Origin: Rattus norvegicus
Lineage: Eukaryota; Chordata; Mammalia; Rodentia; Muridae
Length of the DNA stretch: 64,000 bases
Direction: 5' to 3'
Assembly (NCBI RefSeq): GCF_036323735.1
Contig: NC_086026.1
Span: 87,379,359 to 87,443,358 of the forward strand
The notes beneath the pieces were generated by a model that was not told the origin of the DNA, searched no databases, and saw only the letters and a program-made list of their open reading frames with translations. How positions within the stretch are numbered: position 1 is the stretch's first letter; each line of letters opens with the position of its first letter. Below, in pieces: positions 22,588 through 34,510 of the stretch. The position numbers and the translations under genes were made by a program.

Positions 22588-23132
22588 GATTGGTTTTTTT
22601 GGTTTTTTTTTTGTTTTTTGTTTTTTATTTTTTTATTAACTTGAGTATTTCTTATTTACATTTCAATTGTTATTCCCTTTCCCGGTTTCCGGGCCAACAT
22701 CCCCCTAACCCTCCCCCCTCCCCTTCTATATGGGTGTTCCCCTCCCCATCCTCCCCCCATTACCGCCCTCCCCCCAACAATCACGTTCACTGGGGGTTCA
22801 GTCTTAGCAGGACCCAGGGCTTCCCCTTCCACTGGTGCTCTTACTAAGATATTCATTGCTACCTATGGGGTCAGAGTCCAGGGTCAGTCCATGTATAGTC
22901 TTTGGGTAGTGGCTTAGTCCCTGGAAGCTCTGGTTGCTTGGCATTGTTGTTCATAAGGGGTCTCGAGCCCCTTCAAGCTCTTCCAGTCCTTTCTCTGATT
23001 CCTTCAACGGGGGTCCCGTTCTCAGTTCAGTGGTTTGCTGCTGGCATTTGCCTACGTATTTGCTGTATTCTGGCTGTGTCTCTCAGGAGAGATCTACATC
23101 CGGTTCCTGTCGGCCTGCACTTCTTTGCTCTT
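22588..23132 (-). repeat. Rat L1 (L1_Rn-type) 3' end, 5'-truncated, nested in the older L1
   Basis: T-rich start (antisense poly-A), then TTTACATTTCAATTGTTATT, CCCTCCCCTTCTATATGGGT, GTTCCCCTCCCCATCC and GGTCAGTCCATGTATAGTC, ending at CGGCCTGCACTTCTTTGCTC. It is far less mutated than the surrounding L1, hence a later insertion. Open frames across it belong to its 3' UTR and are not genes. Confidence 0.85.
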
Positions 23133-23670
23133 GAGATTGTTTTAATTTGCATTTCCCTAATTGTTAAAAGTGATGAACACTTTCTGAGGTAACATTTTTA
23201 ATCATTTTTTTGAGAACTCACTTTGAGATCCACAGCCCACTTTTAGTTGACCTTTGTTTCCTTCACTCTTTGTTTCTGAGTACACATATAAATAAATACA
23301 TGCAAGGAATATATATAAAATGTGTGCATACAATATATATAACATTTATATATTTATATTTTATATTATATATTTATATATACATTATTACATCTATTCT
23401 TTGCTTCTGACTATATATCTTATATTACATATTTATATTTATTTTTAGTTTTATATTATATATAGATTTATATATGTATACATGAACTGGATATCAATCC
23501 TTTCTCAGATGCATAACAGGCAAAGATTCTCTCCCGTTCTGTGGGCTTCCTTTTTACTCGATTTTTTTCTTATCTGTAGAAAATATTTTTCACTTTATGA
23601 AGTCCCACTTGTCAGCTGTTGGTCTTAATTCCTCTGCAAATAGAATCTAATTCAGAAGGTCCTTATATAT

Positions 23671-23674
23671 ATAT

Positions 23675-23718
<44 letters not shown>

Positions 23719-23719
23719 T
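23671..23719. repeat. (GATA)n microsatellite
   Basis: About 12 tetranucleotide units inside the L1 relic. Confidence 0.95.
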
Positions 23720-25147
23720 AGGGCACTGCCTATGTTTCAGCATTTCATATCCCACATTGAAGTCTTTGATTTGGAGTTTATTTTATGAAGGGAAATAGAT
23801 ACAGGTCTAATTTTGTTCTCCTGCCCATGGGCACCTTTCCCTTTGTTGAAAACATTTTCTTGTCTTCAGTGTAAGTTTTCAGCATTTTGTCAAATATCCA
23901 GTGGCTGCAGTTCTATGTATTCATGCATGGATGTTCTATTTTGTTCCACCGTTCTCGTGTCTGTCTTTGTACCAGTACCATAGTGGGTCTATTGCAATAT
24001 CTCTGTAGTCCATCTTGAAATTTGGAATAGTAAGCCCTCTGAGGATTCTTCTTTTTGCTTAGATTTGTTTTGGCTATCTGGAGTCTTTTGTGATTCTGTA
24101 TACCTTTTGGGGATTTTTTTAACTTCTAGGAAGAATGAAGTAGGTATTCTGATTGAATCTGTAAACGTTGCATTGAATCTGTAAACTGCTTTTGGTAGGG
24201 TGATCATTTCACAACAGTAATTCTACCAGGCCATGAACATAAGATGTCTTTCTATTTTCTAGTGTCTTTCACAGTATTTCTTCAGAGATTTAAATTTTTC
24301 ATGGTAGTATTCTTTCACCTCCTTGGATAGGTTTACATTATTTTATCTCTTTGAGGCTATAGTGAATGGGATTATGTCCATGCTCTCTTTCTCTCAGTAT
24401 CTTGGCTTTAGTGTATAGAAAGGATACTGGGTTTTGTGCATATGTCTTGTACTCTGCCATTTTGATGAATTGTTGATTATTTCTAGGCTTTTGGTGGACT
24501 ATTTTTTGTAGAATATCTTATGTATAATGTCATATCATCTGCAAAATAGAGATGACTCAACTTCATTTTCTATTTGTATCCCTTTAATTTCCTTCTATTG
24601 TCTAGCTAATGTTTTGAGCACTATGTTGAATGAGACTGAGGGACAGTGGACAGCCCTGTTGCATCCTGGTTTTGACTGAATCGCATGAAGCTTTCTCCAT
24701 TTAGGATGCTATTGGCTGTGGGTTTGTCATATGCCTTACTGTGTTGGGGTATGGGCTCTTCAGCTCTATTCTCTCTGGGACTTTATTTCTATGAAGGCAT
24801 GTTGAATTTTGTCACAGGCTTTTCTTGTATCTATGCATATAATCATGTAATTTTTCCTTCAAGAGCATTTATATGATTTATTACACTTATAGATTAATGT
24901 ACGTTGTATAGGAATAAGCCAACTCGACTTGGTGGATGGCATTTTGCACACATGCCTGTATTCAGCTTGCAAGGCTTTTACTTGGGCTTTTTAAGCCATT
25001 TTCATTACAGGTATTGGCCTGCAGTTTTCTTTGCTTGTGGTTATGGTATTACAGCAACACTGGTTTTGTAGGACTCTGGATGTGCTCCTTCTGATTCTAT
25101 TTTTTTTGAGTAAAATATTGTTTGTTGCTCTTCTTTGAACGTCTAGT

Positions 25148-25345
25148 AGAGGGGGCTATGGTTGAGAGCACTGACTGCTCCTTCAAAGATCCTAAGTTCA
25201 ATTCCCAGCAACCACATGGTGGCTCACAACCATCTGTAATGGGATCCAAGGCTCTCTTTTGGTGTGTCTGGAGACAGATACAGTGTACTCATATACATAC
25301 ATCAATAAACTTGAAAGAACAAAAGAAGAAAGAAAGAAAGTCAGC
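25148..25345 (+). repeat. B2 SINE
   Basis: GGGGGCTATGGTTGAGAGCA, CCTAAGTTCAATTCCCAGCA (B box), ACCACATGGTGGCTCACAAC, CATCTGTAATGGGATCC and a GAAA-rich tail. Clear B2, moderately diverged. Confidence 0.9.
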
Positions 25346-26836
25346 CTAGTAGAATTGCAGAAAAAAACAATAACAGTCACCCAACTCATCCGTGCTACAC
25401 CTATATTCTTAGATGCATGGCCCTCCACTGTAACACAGTCAATCCAAAGTTCCAAACTCTTCCTCATTCCTCTGCAAATACCTATGAACCACATGGTCAT
25501 GCTTATCATTGCAATGGCCCTGTTTCTCAGACCAGCCTTCTGCATTGGTTACTTTTCTCATTAATGAAGTCAGTACCTTACAGTTGAGAGTAATGGTCAT
25601 GTCAGGGAGGAACTATGGCAGAAGCATAAGGAACTGGCCACACTGAGTCCAGGACTGGAGCTCATGGGGTGTTACCATCCACACTCAGGATAGGGCTGCT
25701 GACCAGCTAAACCTTTGTGTAAACACCTTGATGTGTGTTTCACGGTGAGTCTAAACCCCATCAAGATGACAATCAAAATTAACATTGTATCTATCAGCAA
25801 CCCCGTGAGACAGGTATTATTTTCTTTTTTAATTATTTAATAATTTCATATAAATTATCTTGAATATGTACACCTGCCATTGCCATCTCTTGTCCTCTCA
25901 CTCCTGCCATGAAATTCACTCGCCATGAAATTCCTCTGTCTCTGTCTCTATCTCTCCCTCATTCCATCCATCCATCCATCCATCCATCCATCCATCCATC
26001 CATCCAGAGTCATTAATCAGGGTTGTTTGGATGAGAATGAGCAGGGAATTATGTACTGGAGCATAAGTAACTACCCAGTGGCTACATCTCTGAAAATGGT
26101 TTGTCCGCCCCCAGCACCATTAACTGCCAAGGCCCTCCTCCATCCATGATGGGATATTGACAGCCTCATTTTCTAGTCTTGTAAAAATACCCAGAGGTTC
26201 TGTGATGTCAGGAGTATAATGACCAATTTATGTCCACATGCCTATTTAGGACATTCCTCCTCATCCTTTAGCCCATACTTTGTCTCCTCTTCTGCAGTGT
26301 CGTCTGAACCTTGGAGGGAGTAATATAGATGTCACATATAGGACTGCAGACTTAACAGTTCACTCAGTTCTCAGCACTCTAACCAACTAGGTTCTTTGCA
26401 CTAACTGATGTTCACTGTACAATAAAGCTTCTCTGCCCAAGGCTGAAAACGGCACTGGGTTATGGCTGCCTATAAGCATAGATATTTAGAAGACAGGTTG
26501 ACAGTGCATCCATTTACCCAAGCATCCATAGTACATTCCTCCCTAAACCAATGACTCTTCATCATAGGCTTTTGACCAGGTTTCCTATCAGGTATGAATT
26601 CCCTCTGTGGAAGGAGACCTCAACTCCCTGCAGAAAGCGGTTGGTTACCCCCAGAGCCTCAAGCCGCACCACTGTGCACAATTCTCTTGCTAGCACAGTA
26701 AATCCCAGCATACGGGGTGAGAATGTCAGTGACTTTTCTTCCCTCAGAGCCTGTTAATGCCTTCCAGCATTTTGAAAGCTAGCCAGCAAGGAGGAGACTT
26801 CTAGTTCAGCTTGGCTCCACCTTAATGTCTCAGTAT
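25346..26836. other. Intergenic or intron stretch with (CATC)n
   Basis: A (CATC)n run of about 10 units lies at 25963-26006. The rest is unrecognised. Open frames up to 115 codons at 25198-25564, on both strands, partly overlap the B2 and are chance. Confidence 0.45.
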
Positions 26837-26852
26837 CCCCCCCCCCCCCCCC
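26837..26852. repeat. Poly-C run (16 C)
   Basis: Sixteen consecutive C residues; such runs are hard to sequence and their length may be wrong. Confidence 0.95.
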
Positions 26853-27221
26853 GATAAGCAACTTATAAGGATATGTAGCAATTCTAAGATTGAGGGTTTT
26901 AGATAAATAAGCCACGGCTCTAGAAATAGCATTAGCCAATTCTACTTCTCTTTATAGCCCTTTTTAATGTTTTGTTTTTAATTAGCTTACGAGGTAGTTA
27001 GTTTCCATATGACTTTTCCATAGTATCTACTAAGTTTTGATTAATTCTTCCCCTACCTTCTCCTCCCTTCTGTCTCCCTCCTTTCACCCATGTTTACCCC
27101 TTTTAAATAAGTCACTTATTAGCATTAATTTTAACTATTCATTTTTACCTTTCCGATGCAGCTCCTCAAGTTTTTAGATTGCATTTATGACGTGCAGCCC
27201 TATAGGATCATATTGCTCTAG

Positions 27222-27425
27222 ACTAGTGGATCTCAACCTATGTGTCGAAACCCCTTTGGAGGTTGAACAACCCTTTCACAAGGGTCCCCTAAAACCACCA
27301 GAAAACACAGATATTTGTCATTTACAATTTGTTATAATTACATATTCATCACAAATTGTGACAATAGTAAAATTACAGTTATTGAGTACCAACAAAAATA
27401 ATTTTATGGTTGGGGTTCTATAATT
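27222..27425 (+). mobile_element. URR1-like hAT DNA transposon, degraded
   Basis: Starts with a GTGGATCTCAACC terminal-repeat-like end. It contains GAGGTTGAACAACCCTTTCAC, CATATTCATCACAAATTGTGAC, AAAATTACAGTTATTGAG and AATTTTATGGTTGGGG, the blocks of the non-autonomous URR1 family. The second terminus is not recognisable. Confidence 0.65.
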
Positions 27426-27449
27426 TAATGATTTACTCTAGCTAGCTCA

Positions 27450-28060
27450 TATAAAAGACACAAAATCCTGGTATTTTATTTATAAGCTGTAAGCCTAGAT
27501 TGGGCAGCTTCTGAGCTATTCTAACTTGCGTCCCAGCCATATGTCCCCTGTTACTTGCTGTTGGAGTCTCACCCAAGCTGTCTTTTTACTCCATCAGCCT
27601 GTCCTCCAGAGACACTTCTCCTGGACACGTACTCATGGTCCATCTCCTCTCATGGCGGCCTCCTCCTCTCTCTATCTCCTCTCTCCTTCTTTCCCTGGTC
27701 TCCCCTTAAGACCTCTCACTGGATTCTCAAGTCCTGCCTTTCTCTCTCCCCTGCCCCATCACAGGCACTAGCCTTTTATTAACCAACTAGCTTTAAATTG
27801 GGAGCAAGGTTTACACAACAAAGGCTGGGATAGTGAGCATTCTCTCCTCTGGGGGCAACCAGCTCTTGGGGGTGCAGAATTTAGCATTTGTATACACAGC
27901 CCCAGACCAACCCCCAACAGGTGTCACCACAACATGTGACGTATTAGAGAGTCACAGCAGTAGGAAGGTTGACTGCTGCTCTTGCACACTTTGGCATGCA
28001 CGTAAAATTTCCACAGGCTTTATACATTCATGTTGTATATAACACCGCAGAAAATATGGA
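27450..28060 (+). repeat. LTR-like rodent repeat, unclassified
   Basis: A pyrimidine-rich stretch (CTCCTCTCTCTATCTCC..) is followed by AGCCTTTTATTAACCAACTAG and GGGGGCAACCAGCTCTTGG. It resembles a rodent LTR-type repeat, but I could not identify the family or termini. Overlapping frames of 69-81 codons are not gene-like. Confidence 0.3.
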
Positions 28061-28164
28061 AACTAAGCTGGGGGGTTGTGATCTGCTGGTTGTATGCTCA
28101 ACTAGAATGTGATTCCCGGCAGCTCAAAAGAACAGCAAACAAACAAAACCACGCTGGGAGGTGA

Positions 28165-28385
28165 ATAGTAGAGACATAGCTTAATTGATTTGACAGCTTA
28201 GAAACCATAAAGCTCTGAGCTTGATTAGTACCACTTAAGACCAGACAAATGGCTGCACACCTGTAATTCCATCATTCAGGAGGTAGAGAGACCAGAGGAT
28301 CACAAGTTCAAGATCACCCTCACCTATAAAGTCTAAGGTCAGCCTGAGATAAGAAACCTTGTCTCAAAAACCAACAAATGACAAC
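28165..28385 (+). repeat. B4 SINE (tRNA head plus B1-like body)
   Basis: A tRNA-like head (ATAGCTTAATTGATTTGACAG .. GAGCTTGATTAG) is followed by a 7SL-type body: GGCTGCACACCTGTAATTCC, AGTTCAAGATCACCCTC and AAACCTTGTCTCAAAAACC. This head-plus-body order defines B4. Confidence 0.8.
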
Positions 28386-29289
28386 CAAGAGCCAACTTAA
28401 AGAGGAAGCCCTCCCACCCACTGATTTCTTTTTACGCCGTGACCACTTCCTTTGTGCTTTAGCTGTCTGCTGTGGCACTGACAGAATTATTAACTTAACT
28501 ATTCCAAGTTTTCCTCTTTCTTTTGAGAAATCATACTAAAAAGAGTTTAAGAAAAACAGTCTAAGTTCTCCAGATGACTGTCATCTCCAGGGTTCTTGGG
28601 AGATTCGAGATCCCACTGGGTCTCTCCTTCCTGAATCTTTTGCAGAATCTCCCTTCATGGTCTAGTGAATGTGGTTCCCACAAACTCTGCTGCCCAGCTC
28701 TTCCAGTCAGAAGCAATTCCTGTTAGGACTGCACCTGTCTTGTGCAGTACCAGCTACAGCCTGCTCTTTGGCTAAAAACCATCAAAACACTTCAGCTGCT
28801 GACTCCCTGCAAAAGCACCCTCCCCTTTGCTCCAGTGTCTGCAGTACCTTCTCCCACTGCTCCCACCCCTACTCTTACTTCTAGCTAACAGTTCTAATAT
28901 TGTAAGCTAATTGGAAACTTACTAAGGAAAGGGAGATGGCTCATGTAAAAATGACACCAAGACTAACAGGGTAGAAGAAAACATTTAAAACCATAAATTA
29001 GATAGCCTTGATCCTAAAGTCCACCAGTCACACTTGCTCAGAATCTTCTGCTGAAATTTCCCCCAGAGCCTCAGCATATCAAAATGTTAAAAAACCTTCC
29101 GGAAGTCTCTCAGGATGCCCTGGCCCCCATCATGATGTAGAACTGAAGAATTATACAGGTCACCTCGGGGTGCTCTCTGAGACCCAGCTTCAACGCTATG
29201 GCCTGGGTCCTTTCTGGTTAGCAGGGCCTCTGTTTTAAATATCACCTCTATACTACACGCCACTAAGAAAAAGGCATCTAATAATAGAG
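28386..29289. other. Klhl31 upstream stretch, nothing recognised
   Basis: No recognisable exon or named repeat. Short open frames only. Confidence 0.4.
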
Positions 29290-29640
29290 AAGCAAAATTG
29301 TCTTCGTTGGGGTTACTATAGTCACCTTAATTTTCCACTCCATCATCAAAGGAAGCGAGGGCAGAATCCTGGAGGCAGAATCTGATGCAGAGGCCATGGA
29401 GGAAGGCTAATCATTGGCTTGCTCCTCATGGCTTGCTCAGCCTAGTTTCTTATAGAACCCAAGACCAGCAGCTGGGGTTGGGGGTTAGGGGGAACCCACA
29501 ATGAGCTGGGCCCTCCTCCATCAATTTTAAGATTTAAGGTTGTCTCCAGCGTGATCTTATGGAGGCATTTTCTCAATTGAGGTACTCTTCTCTCTGAAGA
29601 CTTTAGCCTGTGTAAAGTTGACATGAAACTAGCTAGCACA
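29290..29640 (+). repeat. Family A element
   Basis: GAGGCCATGGAGGAAGGCTA, GGCTTGCTCCTCATGGCTTG, CTTATAGAACCCAAGACCAG, TTATGGAGGCATTTTCTCAA and GTAAAGTTGACATGAAACTAG are the body and tail blocks of the family A repeat. Confidence 0.75.
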
Positions 29641-30712
29641 AGACTACTTAGCCATTTAGTCTAAAAGGAACACAGATTACTCTTCCAAGCTCAGGGTTTC
29701 TCTGAAAGCCCATTATGTGCACAAATAAAACATTGACTATCTGGGTTCTTCCAAGGACCCAGACAAGGCCTACATTTCTGCTATAAATGTAGCCTTTTCC
29801 TTTCAGTTGGCATTTGTCCCACCTTGTCTTGCGAGCACAACTTACACGTTCACTGTGCACCATCACTTCCAGAAAACTGCTGTCCATTCATGCAGTAGTG
29901 GATGGGTATCTAATAATCTCTTGATGAACAAAGTATTTTTAAATTTCCTTAAGCATACCCAACAAGGGGACATTCAACGCATCAGGGCAATGCATTTTGG
30001 GAAGTAACTGCAAAAATCAATGAGAAAGGACATATGTTTATTAAGTATGAACGTGACTATGACAACTTGAGCAGAGTGAGAAAAAACAAGTGCCTCAAAC
30101 AAGCAGATCCTCTGGTCTCCTGCTCCATGCTGCTGTCCTGCTATGTCCTACTAGACATGCGTAGGAATGAGTGCTATTTGGGCAGAGAGTGTGGGTCGCA
30201 AGAACACAGATTCTTTCCATTAAATTCTCTGGCAAACCCTACATATTATATAAGGGTCATTAAATTCTAACTGCAGGTATAGCTTCAAATATTGTAAGTT
30301 CCACTGATGTTGCTAAAAGGGTCCTCTTTTCATAAAATTTTATAATTTTGCATGGATTCCTAAACTTTAATATTTTTTAGAGGAAAACCTTTAAGGTAGT
30401 CAGAATTCACTGCTTGGTTAAGCCTTTCCACAGTTGAACCAGAGAACTGCTCGTGGCTGCTAGGACAGAATTGCTTGGCAATACATCCTTTGAGAGATTT
30501 CGTCTGAAAATACACACCTCTCTAGAATCATATTAAATGTCTGAGTCTTGAAAGAGTGTCACTGAGATGTGCGTCTCGCTTAATGTCTTTAAACGTAGTT
30601 TGAGGATCAACGTGCTTTATGCAATTACAAAACCATTCCTGTAAGAGTTTCTGGTATGATATTTCAAAGTCCAAAGCACAAATTAAAATATATTCATATT
30701 CTTCTCCTTCAG
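29641..30712. other. Single-copy looking DNA upstream of Klhl31 coding exon
   Basis: No repeat was recognised. The last 25 bases form a polypyrimidine tract and AG acceptor (TCTTCTCCTTCAG ending at 30712) for the first coding exon of Klhl31. Confidence 0.6.
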
Positions 30713-30745
30713 TGAGCTGTGGGCTCTGACAGCGCTGTGGCTAAC
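30713..30745 (+). other. Klhl31: Klhl31 5' UTR part of the first coding exon
   Basis: Sequence between the acceptor AG (30711-30712) and the ATG. It opens with TGA at 30713-30715, in frame with the Klhl31 ATG and with no other in-frame ATG between. This fixes the start codon at 30746. The ATG context is AAC-ATG-G, with A at -3 and G at +4, a strong Kozak setting. Confidence 0.8.
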
Positions 30746-31917
30746 ATGGCACCCAAAAAGAAGACTCTCAAGAAGAACAAACCCGAGATCAATGAGATGA
30801 CCATCATCGTGGAAGACAGCCCCCTAAACAAGCTGAATGCTCTAAATGGGCTCCTGGGGGGAGAAAACAGCCTTAGCTGTGTTTCTTCCGAACTAACAGA
30901 CACTTCTTATGGTCCCAACCTCCTGGAAGGTTTAAGTAAAATGCGTCAAGAGAGCTTTCTATGTGACTTGGTCATCGGTACCAAAACCAAGTCCTTTGAT
31001 GTCCATAAGTCAGTGATGGCTTCCTGCAGCGAGTACTTCTATAATATCCTTAAAAACGATCCATCGACAAAAAGGGTAGACCTCAATGATATCGCCCCTT
31101 TAGGCCTAGCCACCGTGATAGCATATGCATACACGGGAAAGCTGACCCTTTCTTTATACACAATAGGAAGCATCATTTCTGCTGCTGTGTACCTCCAGAT
31201 CCACACTCTTGTGAAGATGTGCAGCGACTTTCTGATCCGAGAGATCAGTGTTGAGAACTGCATGTATGTTGTTAACATGGCTGAAACATACTGCTTGAAA
31301 AATGCGAAAGCAACGGCCCAGAAATTTATCCGGGATAACTTCATTGAATTTGCCGACTCCGAACAATTTATGAAGCTGACGTTTGAACAGATTAATGAGC
31401 TTCTCATAGATGATGACTTGCAGTTGCCTTCTGAGCTGGTAGCATTCCAGATTGCAATGAAATGGATAGAATTCGACCAAAAGAGAGTGAAGCACGCTGC
31501 GGATCTTTTAAGCAATATTCGCTTTGGTACCATCTCTGCACAAGACCTGGTCAATTACGTTCAAACCGTACCGAGAATGATGCAAGACGCTGATTGTCAT
31601 AAACTGCTTGTGGATGCTATGAACTACCACTTACTACCTTATCATCAAAACACGTTGCAATCTAGGCGGACAAGAATTAGAGGCGGCTGCCGGGTTCTGA
31701 TCACTGTCGGGGGACGCCCTGGCCTGACTGAGAAGTCCCTTAGTAGAGACGTTTTATATAGAGACCCTGAAAATGGATGGAGCAAGCTTACAGAAATGCC
31801 AGCCAAGAGTTTCAATCAGTGTGTGGCTGTGATGGATGGATTCCTTTATGTAGCAGGTGGTGAGGACCAGAATGATGCGAGAAACCAAGCCAAGCATGCA
31901 GTCAGCAATTTCTGCAG
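30746..31917 (+). CDS. Klhl31: Klhl31, coding exon A (codons 1-390 and two bases of 391)
   Basis: Encodes the N-terminal two-thirds of kelch-like protein 31. Residues 1-63 are a lysine-rich start (MAPKKK..) and linker. About 64-165 form the BTB domain (CDLVIGTKTKSFDVHKSVMA, then YAYTGKLTLS), the dimer and Cullin-3-binding fold. About 168-275 form BACK, with the SVENCMYVVNMAETY and LPSELVAFQIAMKWIEFD helices. From about 315 the Kelch propeller begins, with Gly-Gly pairs at 322-323 and 371-372. From knowledge of the family, KLHL31 is enriched in heart and skeletal muscle, acts as a Cul3 substrate adaptor, has been linked to filamin-C turnover and represses MAPK-driven transcription. The exon ends TGCAG|GTACCC. 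The last codon is split AG|G and is completed by the exon at 34969. The frame is clean with no damage. If the intron were kept, six further codons would follow before a stop at 31939. Confidence 0.97.
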
Positions 31918-32013
31918 GTACCCATTGCTTTGTTGGTAATGCCAATGAATCGAAATGTGGAGAAACTGCCTTGACCCAGAATTAATAATGCCTGTTATCT
32001 TAGTTCATTAGCC

Positions 32014-32036
32014 GAGTAGAGTAGTAGTAAGTAGAT

Positions 32037-32075
<39 letters not shown>

Positions 32076-32402
32076 AGTAGTAGCAGTAGCAGTAGTAGTA
32101 GAGTAGTAGAAGTAGAGTAGTAGTAGAGTAGTAGAGGAGAAGTAGTAGTAGAGGAGGAGTAGAGTAGTAGTAGAGTAGTAGTGGTAGTAGTAGAGCAGTA
32201 GCAGTAGCAGTAGTAGTAGAGTAGTAGAAGTAGAGTAGTAGTAGTAGAGTAGTAGTAGTAGAGGAGGAGGAGGAGGAGTAGAGAAGTAGTAGTAGAGGAG
32301 TAGTAGAGGAGGAGAAGTAGAGGAGTATTAGTAGAGGAGTAGTAGAGTAATAGTAGAGGAGTAGTAGTAGGAGTAGTAGGAGTAGTAGTAGTAGTAGTAG
32401 TA
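32014..32402. repeat. TAG-triplet (GTA/TAG/GAG) microsatellite array in Klhl31 intron
   Basis: Roughly 390 bases built almost only from AGT/TAG triplets with GAG, CAG and GTGG variants and two-base slips (GAGTAG). It begins about 100 bases after the exon. The 157-codon leucine/tyrosine frame on the other strand is an artefact of the repeat. Confidence 0.97.
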
Positions 32403-32712
32403 ATGCTTTAGACATTGTGCATATTTCATATAAAGTGCGTCCAACACGTATGCACCCTAGATTTCTTTTTTCACTTTTCAATATTTTTCAGTGGGCATGC
32501 AAAGAGGTGAATTTGATTTGGCACATTTATACATACATGCCTTTACCCCTTATGCCTTATGCACACTGCTTGCCCACTCTCCTTCCCTGTTCTGTCTCTC
32601 CCTTATTGGTCCCTTTGTGGTTCCCTAGGGTCCTCCTTCTGTTTCTATATCACATGAATCCATTACCACCCTGCTCTTAAAATCTCTTCCTCCCCTTTAA
32701 TGGTTCCCTTTC

Positions 32713-32714
<2 letters not shown>

Positions 32715-32794
<80 letters not shown>
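32715..32794. repeat. (TC)n(AC)n compound microsatellite
   Basis: About 21 TC units joined to about 18 CA units, followed by eight G. Confidence 0.95.
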
Positions 32795-32796
<2 letters not shown>

Positions 32797-32859
32797 GGGG
32801 GGGAGATACATATAGAGAGAGACACAGAGATTTAAATTCTGCAATCCTGCATTTGAGAA

Positions 32860-33475
32860 AACTTGGGATTGTTATTTTAGATCTAACTTATACTTTAACA
32901 TAATGCTCTCCAGTTCTATCTATTTCTCCCAAAATGTCATGCTTTCATTATTTAAATCTCTGAACATTTCCGTTGTGCATTTCTCATACATTCTATGTGC
33001 ACATTTATCTGTTGTGCATCTTGACTGATTCCAGTTTCTGGCTACTGTGAATGGTGCAGGAAGGAGCACAGAAGTGTGCTCGTCTCTCCAGTGTGTTGAC
33101 TCGGAGTTCTCAGGGTTCACATCCTCTGGGTAGATGACAGTTCCACTTCGAGGAACCTCCATACTGATTTCAGTCACCGTTTATACTCTTACCAGCAGTG
33201 AATAAGGATCCCTCTTTTCCCACACCCTCACTAATCTTTTTGTCATTTGTTGTCCTAAAAATATCCTTTCTGATTGAGGTAAAATGGAATCTCAAAGAAG
33301 TATTCATTTGTATTACCCCAATGGCTAAGAATATTGAACAAATCCCATATATTTATTGGCCACTAATGTTTTCTCTTTGAAAGTTGTCTTCTCAGTTGAT
33401 TTGTTCACTTCTTGACTGGATTGGTTTTCGATTGAGTTTTTGCAGTCCATGACTGCAAAATAGTCTAACTATTGA
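32860..33475 (-). repeat. L1 relic in Klhl31 intron
   Basis: Antisense L1 landmarks: CTGATTCCAGTTTCTGGCTA, CTGTGAATGGTGCAGG, GAGGAACCTCCATACTGATT, TACCAGCAGTGAATAAGG, AAAATGGAATCTCAAAGAAG. Frames are broken. Confidence 0.85.
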
Positions 33476-33514
33476 TCCTTATTTGACACAGACACAGCAG
33501 AGATTTTCCCCATC

Positions 33515-33865
33515 TGCAATAGGGGATAGTGGGTAAAGTGCTTAGTACAGAAGCCTGATAACCTGAGACTAGCTCCTCAGACACACAGAAAAAGTCAGAC
33601 ACAGTAGGGCGTGAGCCTGTGATTTCAGCACACCCCTATAGAGGAGACAATGCCAGGAACAAAAGAGTTGCCAGGAGCTTGTGGGACAGTGAAACAGGCT
33701 CAGGCAGTAGAAAGAAGGGGCACCTTGTCTGTAGCAAGGACCAAGACCCAGTGTTATCTACCAAATTCTTTACATGCACCATGATATGTGCAGGCCCACA
33801 CTCTCACACAGCATATACACACTTGCACACAACATATACATGCATGTCACACACATATTCACACA
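33515..33865 (+). repeat. B3-type SINE in Klhl31 intron
   Basis: Head-like GTGGGTAAAGTGCTTAGTAC, body AGTAGGGCGTGAGCCTGTGAT and a tail of CACACAGCATATACACAC repeats match a diverged B3. Confidence 0.65.
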
Positions 33866-34510
33866 GATAGCAAAAAATTAAAAAACAATAAAATATTCCA
33901 AATTGTCTTGAAGTTCCTCTATTGACAGCTGTGATATTCATAGCTGGTAAATTGAATACAATTATTAAAACAGGGCAGCTAATTAATTTTAAATATTTGA
34001 GGGTTGAGTCGCATAGAAGATACCGTTACTTAAACACATCTAAAAAGGGCAAAAACATACTACATTGTCCAAAAATGCATATCACCTTTGTCTATGGTAA
34101 AAATAGTTAAATTTCCATGTCTGTGAAGTGGTCACAAAAGGTGCAAATGTCATGGCAAGGGTACGAAATGAAACATAACCAAGGAGCAAAAGTTTTAGGG
34201 TACTCTTATTGTCTCATGTGTGTTTACCCCCCACTCACCAAGACTCCGAAAAAAGCATTGGAAAGATAGGTTAGAGGTTTAAAACCCTCTGCCAGTGAGA
34301 ACTTTCTAAGAGAAGAAACTAATCAGGCAACTCCCGTCCTAATTAAGCAGCAAGAAAGAGCTAGGGGTATTGGTGTCTGAAAAATGGGTAGAATTGCCTT
34401 TAATGTACCGGTTCCCTCTTATGTCCAGTTTTAATCCTGTGACCCATTAAATCCGGGGACGGGTTGAGGAAGAATTGTTACAGGAAAGAGATTTTGGTGG
34501 GATCCTTTTG

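Larger units (their letters stand above)
21750..25120 (-). repeat. Old L1 element (ORF2 and 3' region) with nested insertions
   Basis: The + strand reads as antisense L1. The 3' region is recognisable from GGCTTAAAATGAGAGAACATG, ACAGTTGAGTAGTAACCCG and GGCTACTGTGAATAGACATC. After the nested insertions (22291-23132) it resumes with TTAATTTGCATTTCCCTAAT. It continues through ORF2 landmarks such as CTTTGTACCAGTACCATAG, AATATCTCTGTAGTCCATC and GTCATATCATCTGCAAAATAG. All frames are broken, so it is an inactive relic. A GATA run at 23671-23719 lies inside. Confidence 0.85.

Noticed and set aside
22902..23192. 96-codon frame
   Set aside because: Falls in the antisense 3' region of a rat L1 element.
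32008..32481. 157-codon minus-strand Leu/Tyr/Thr frame
   Set aside because: Translation of the TAG-triplet array; no biological reading expected.
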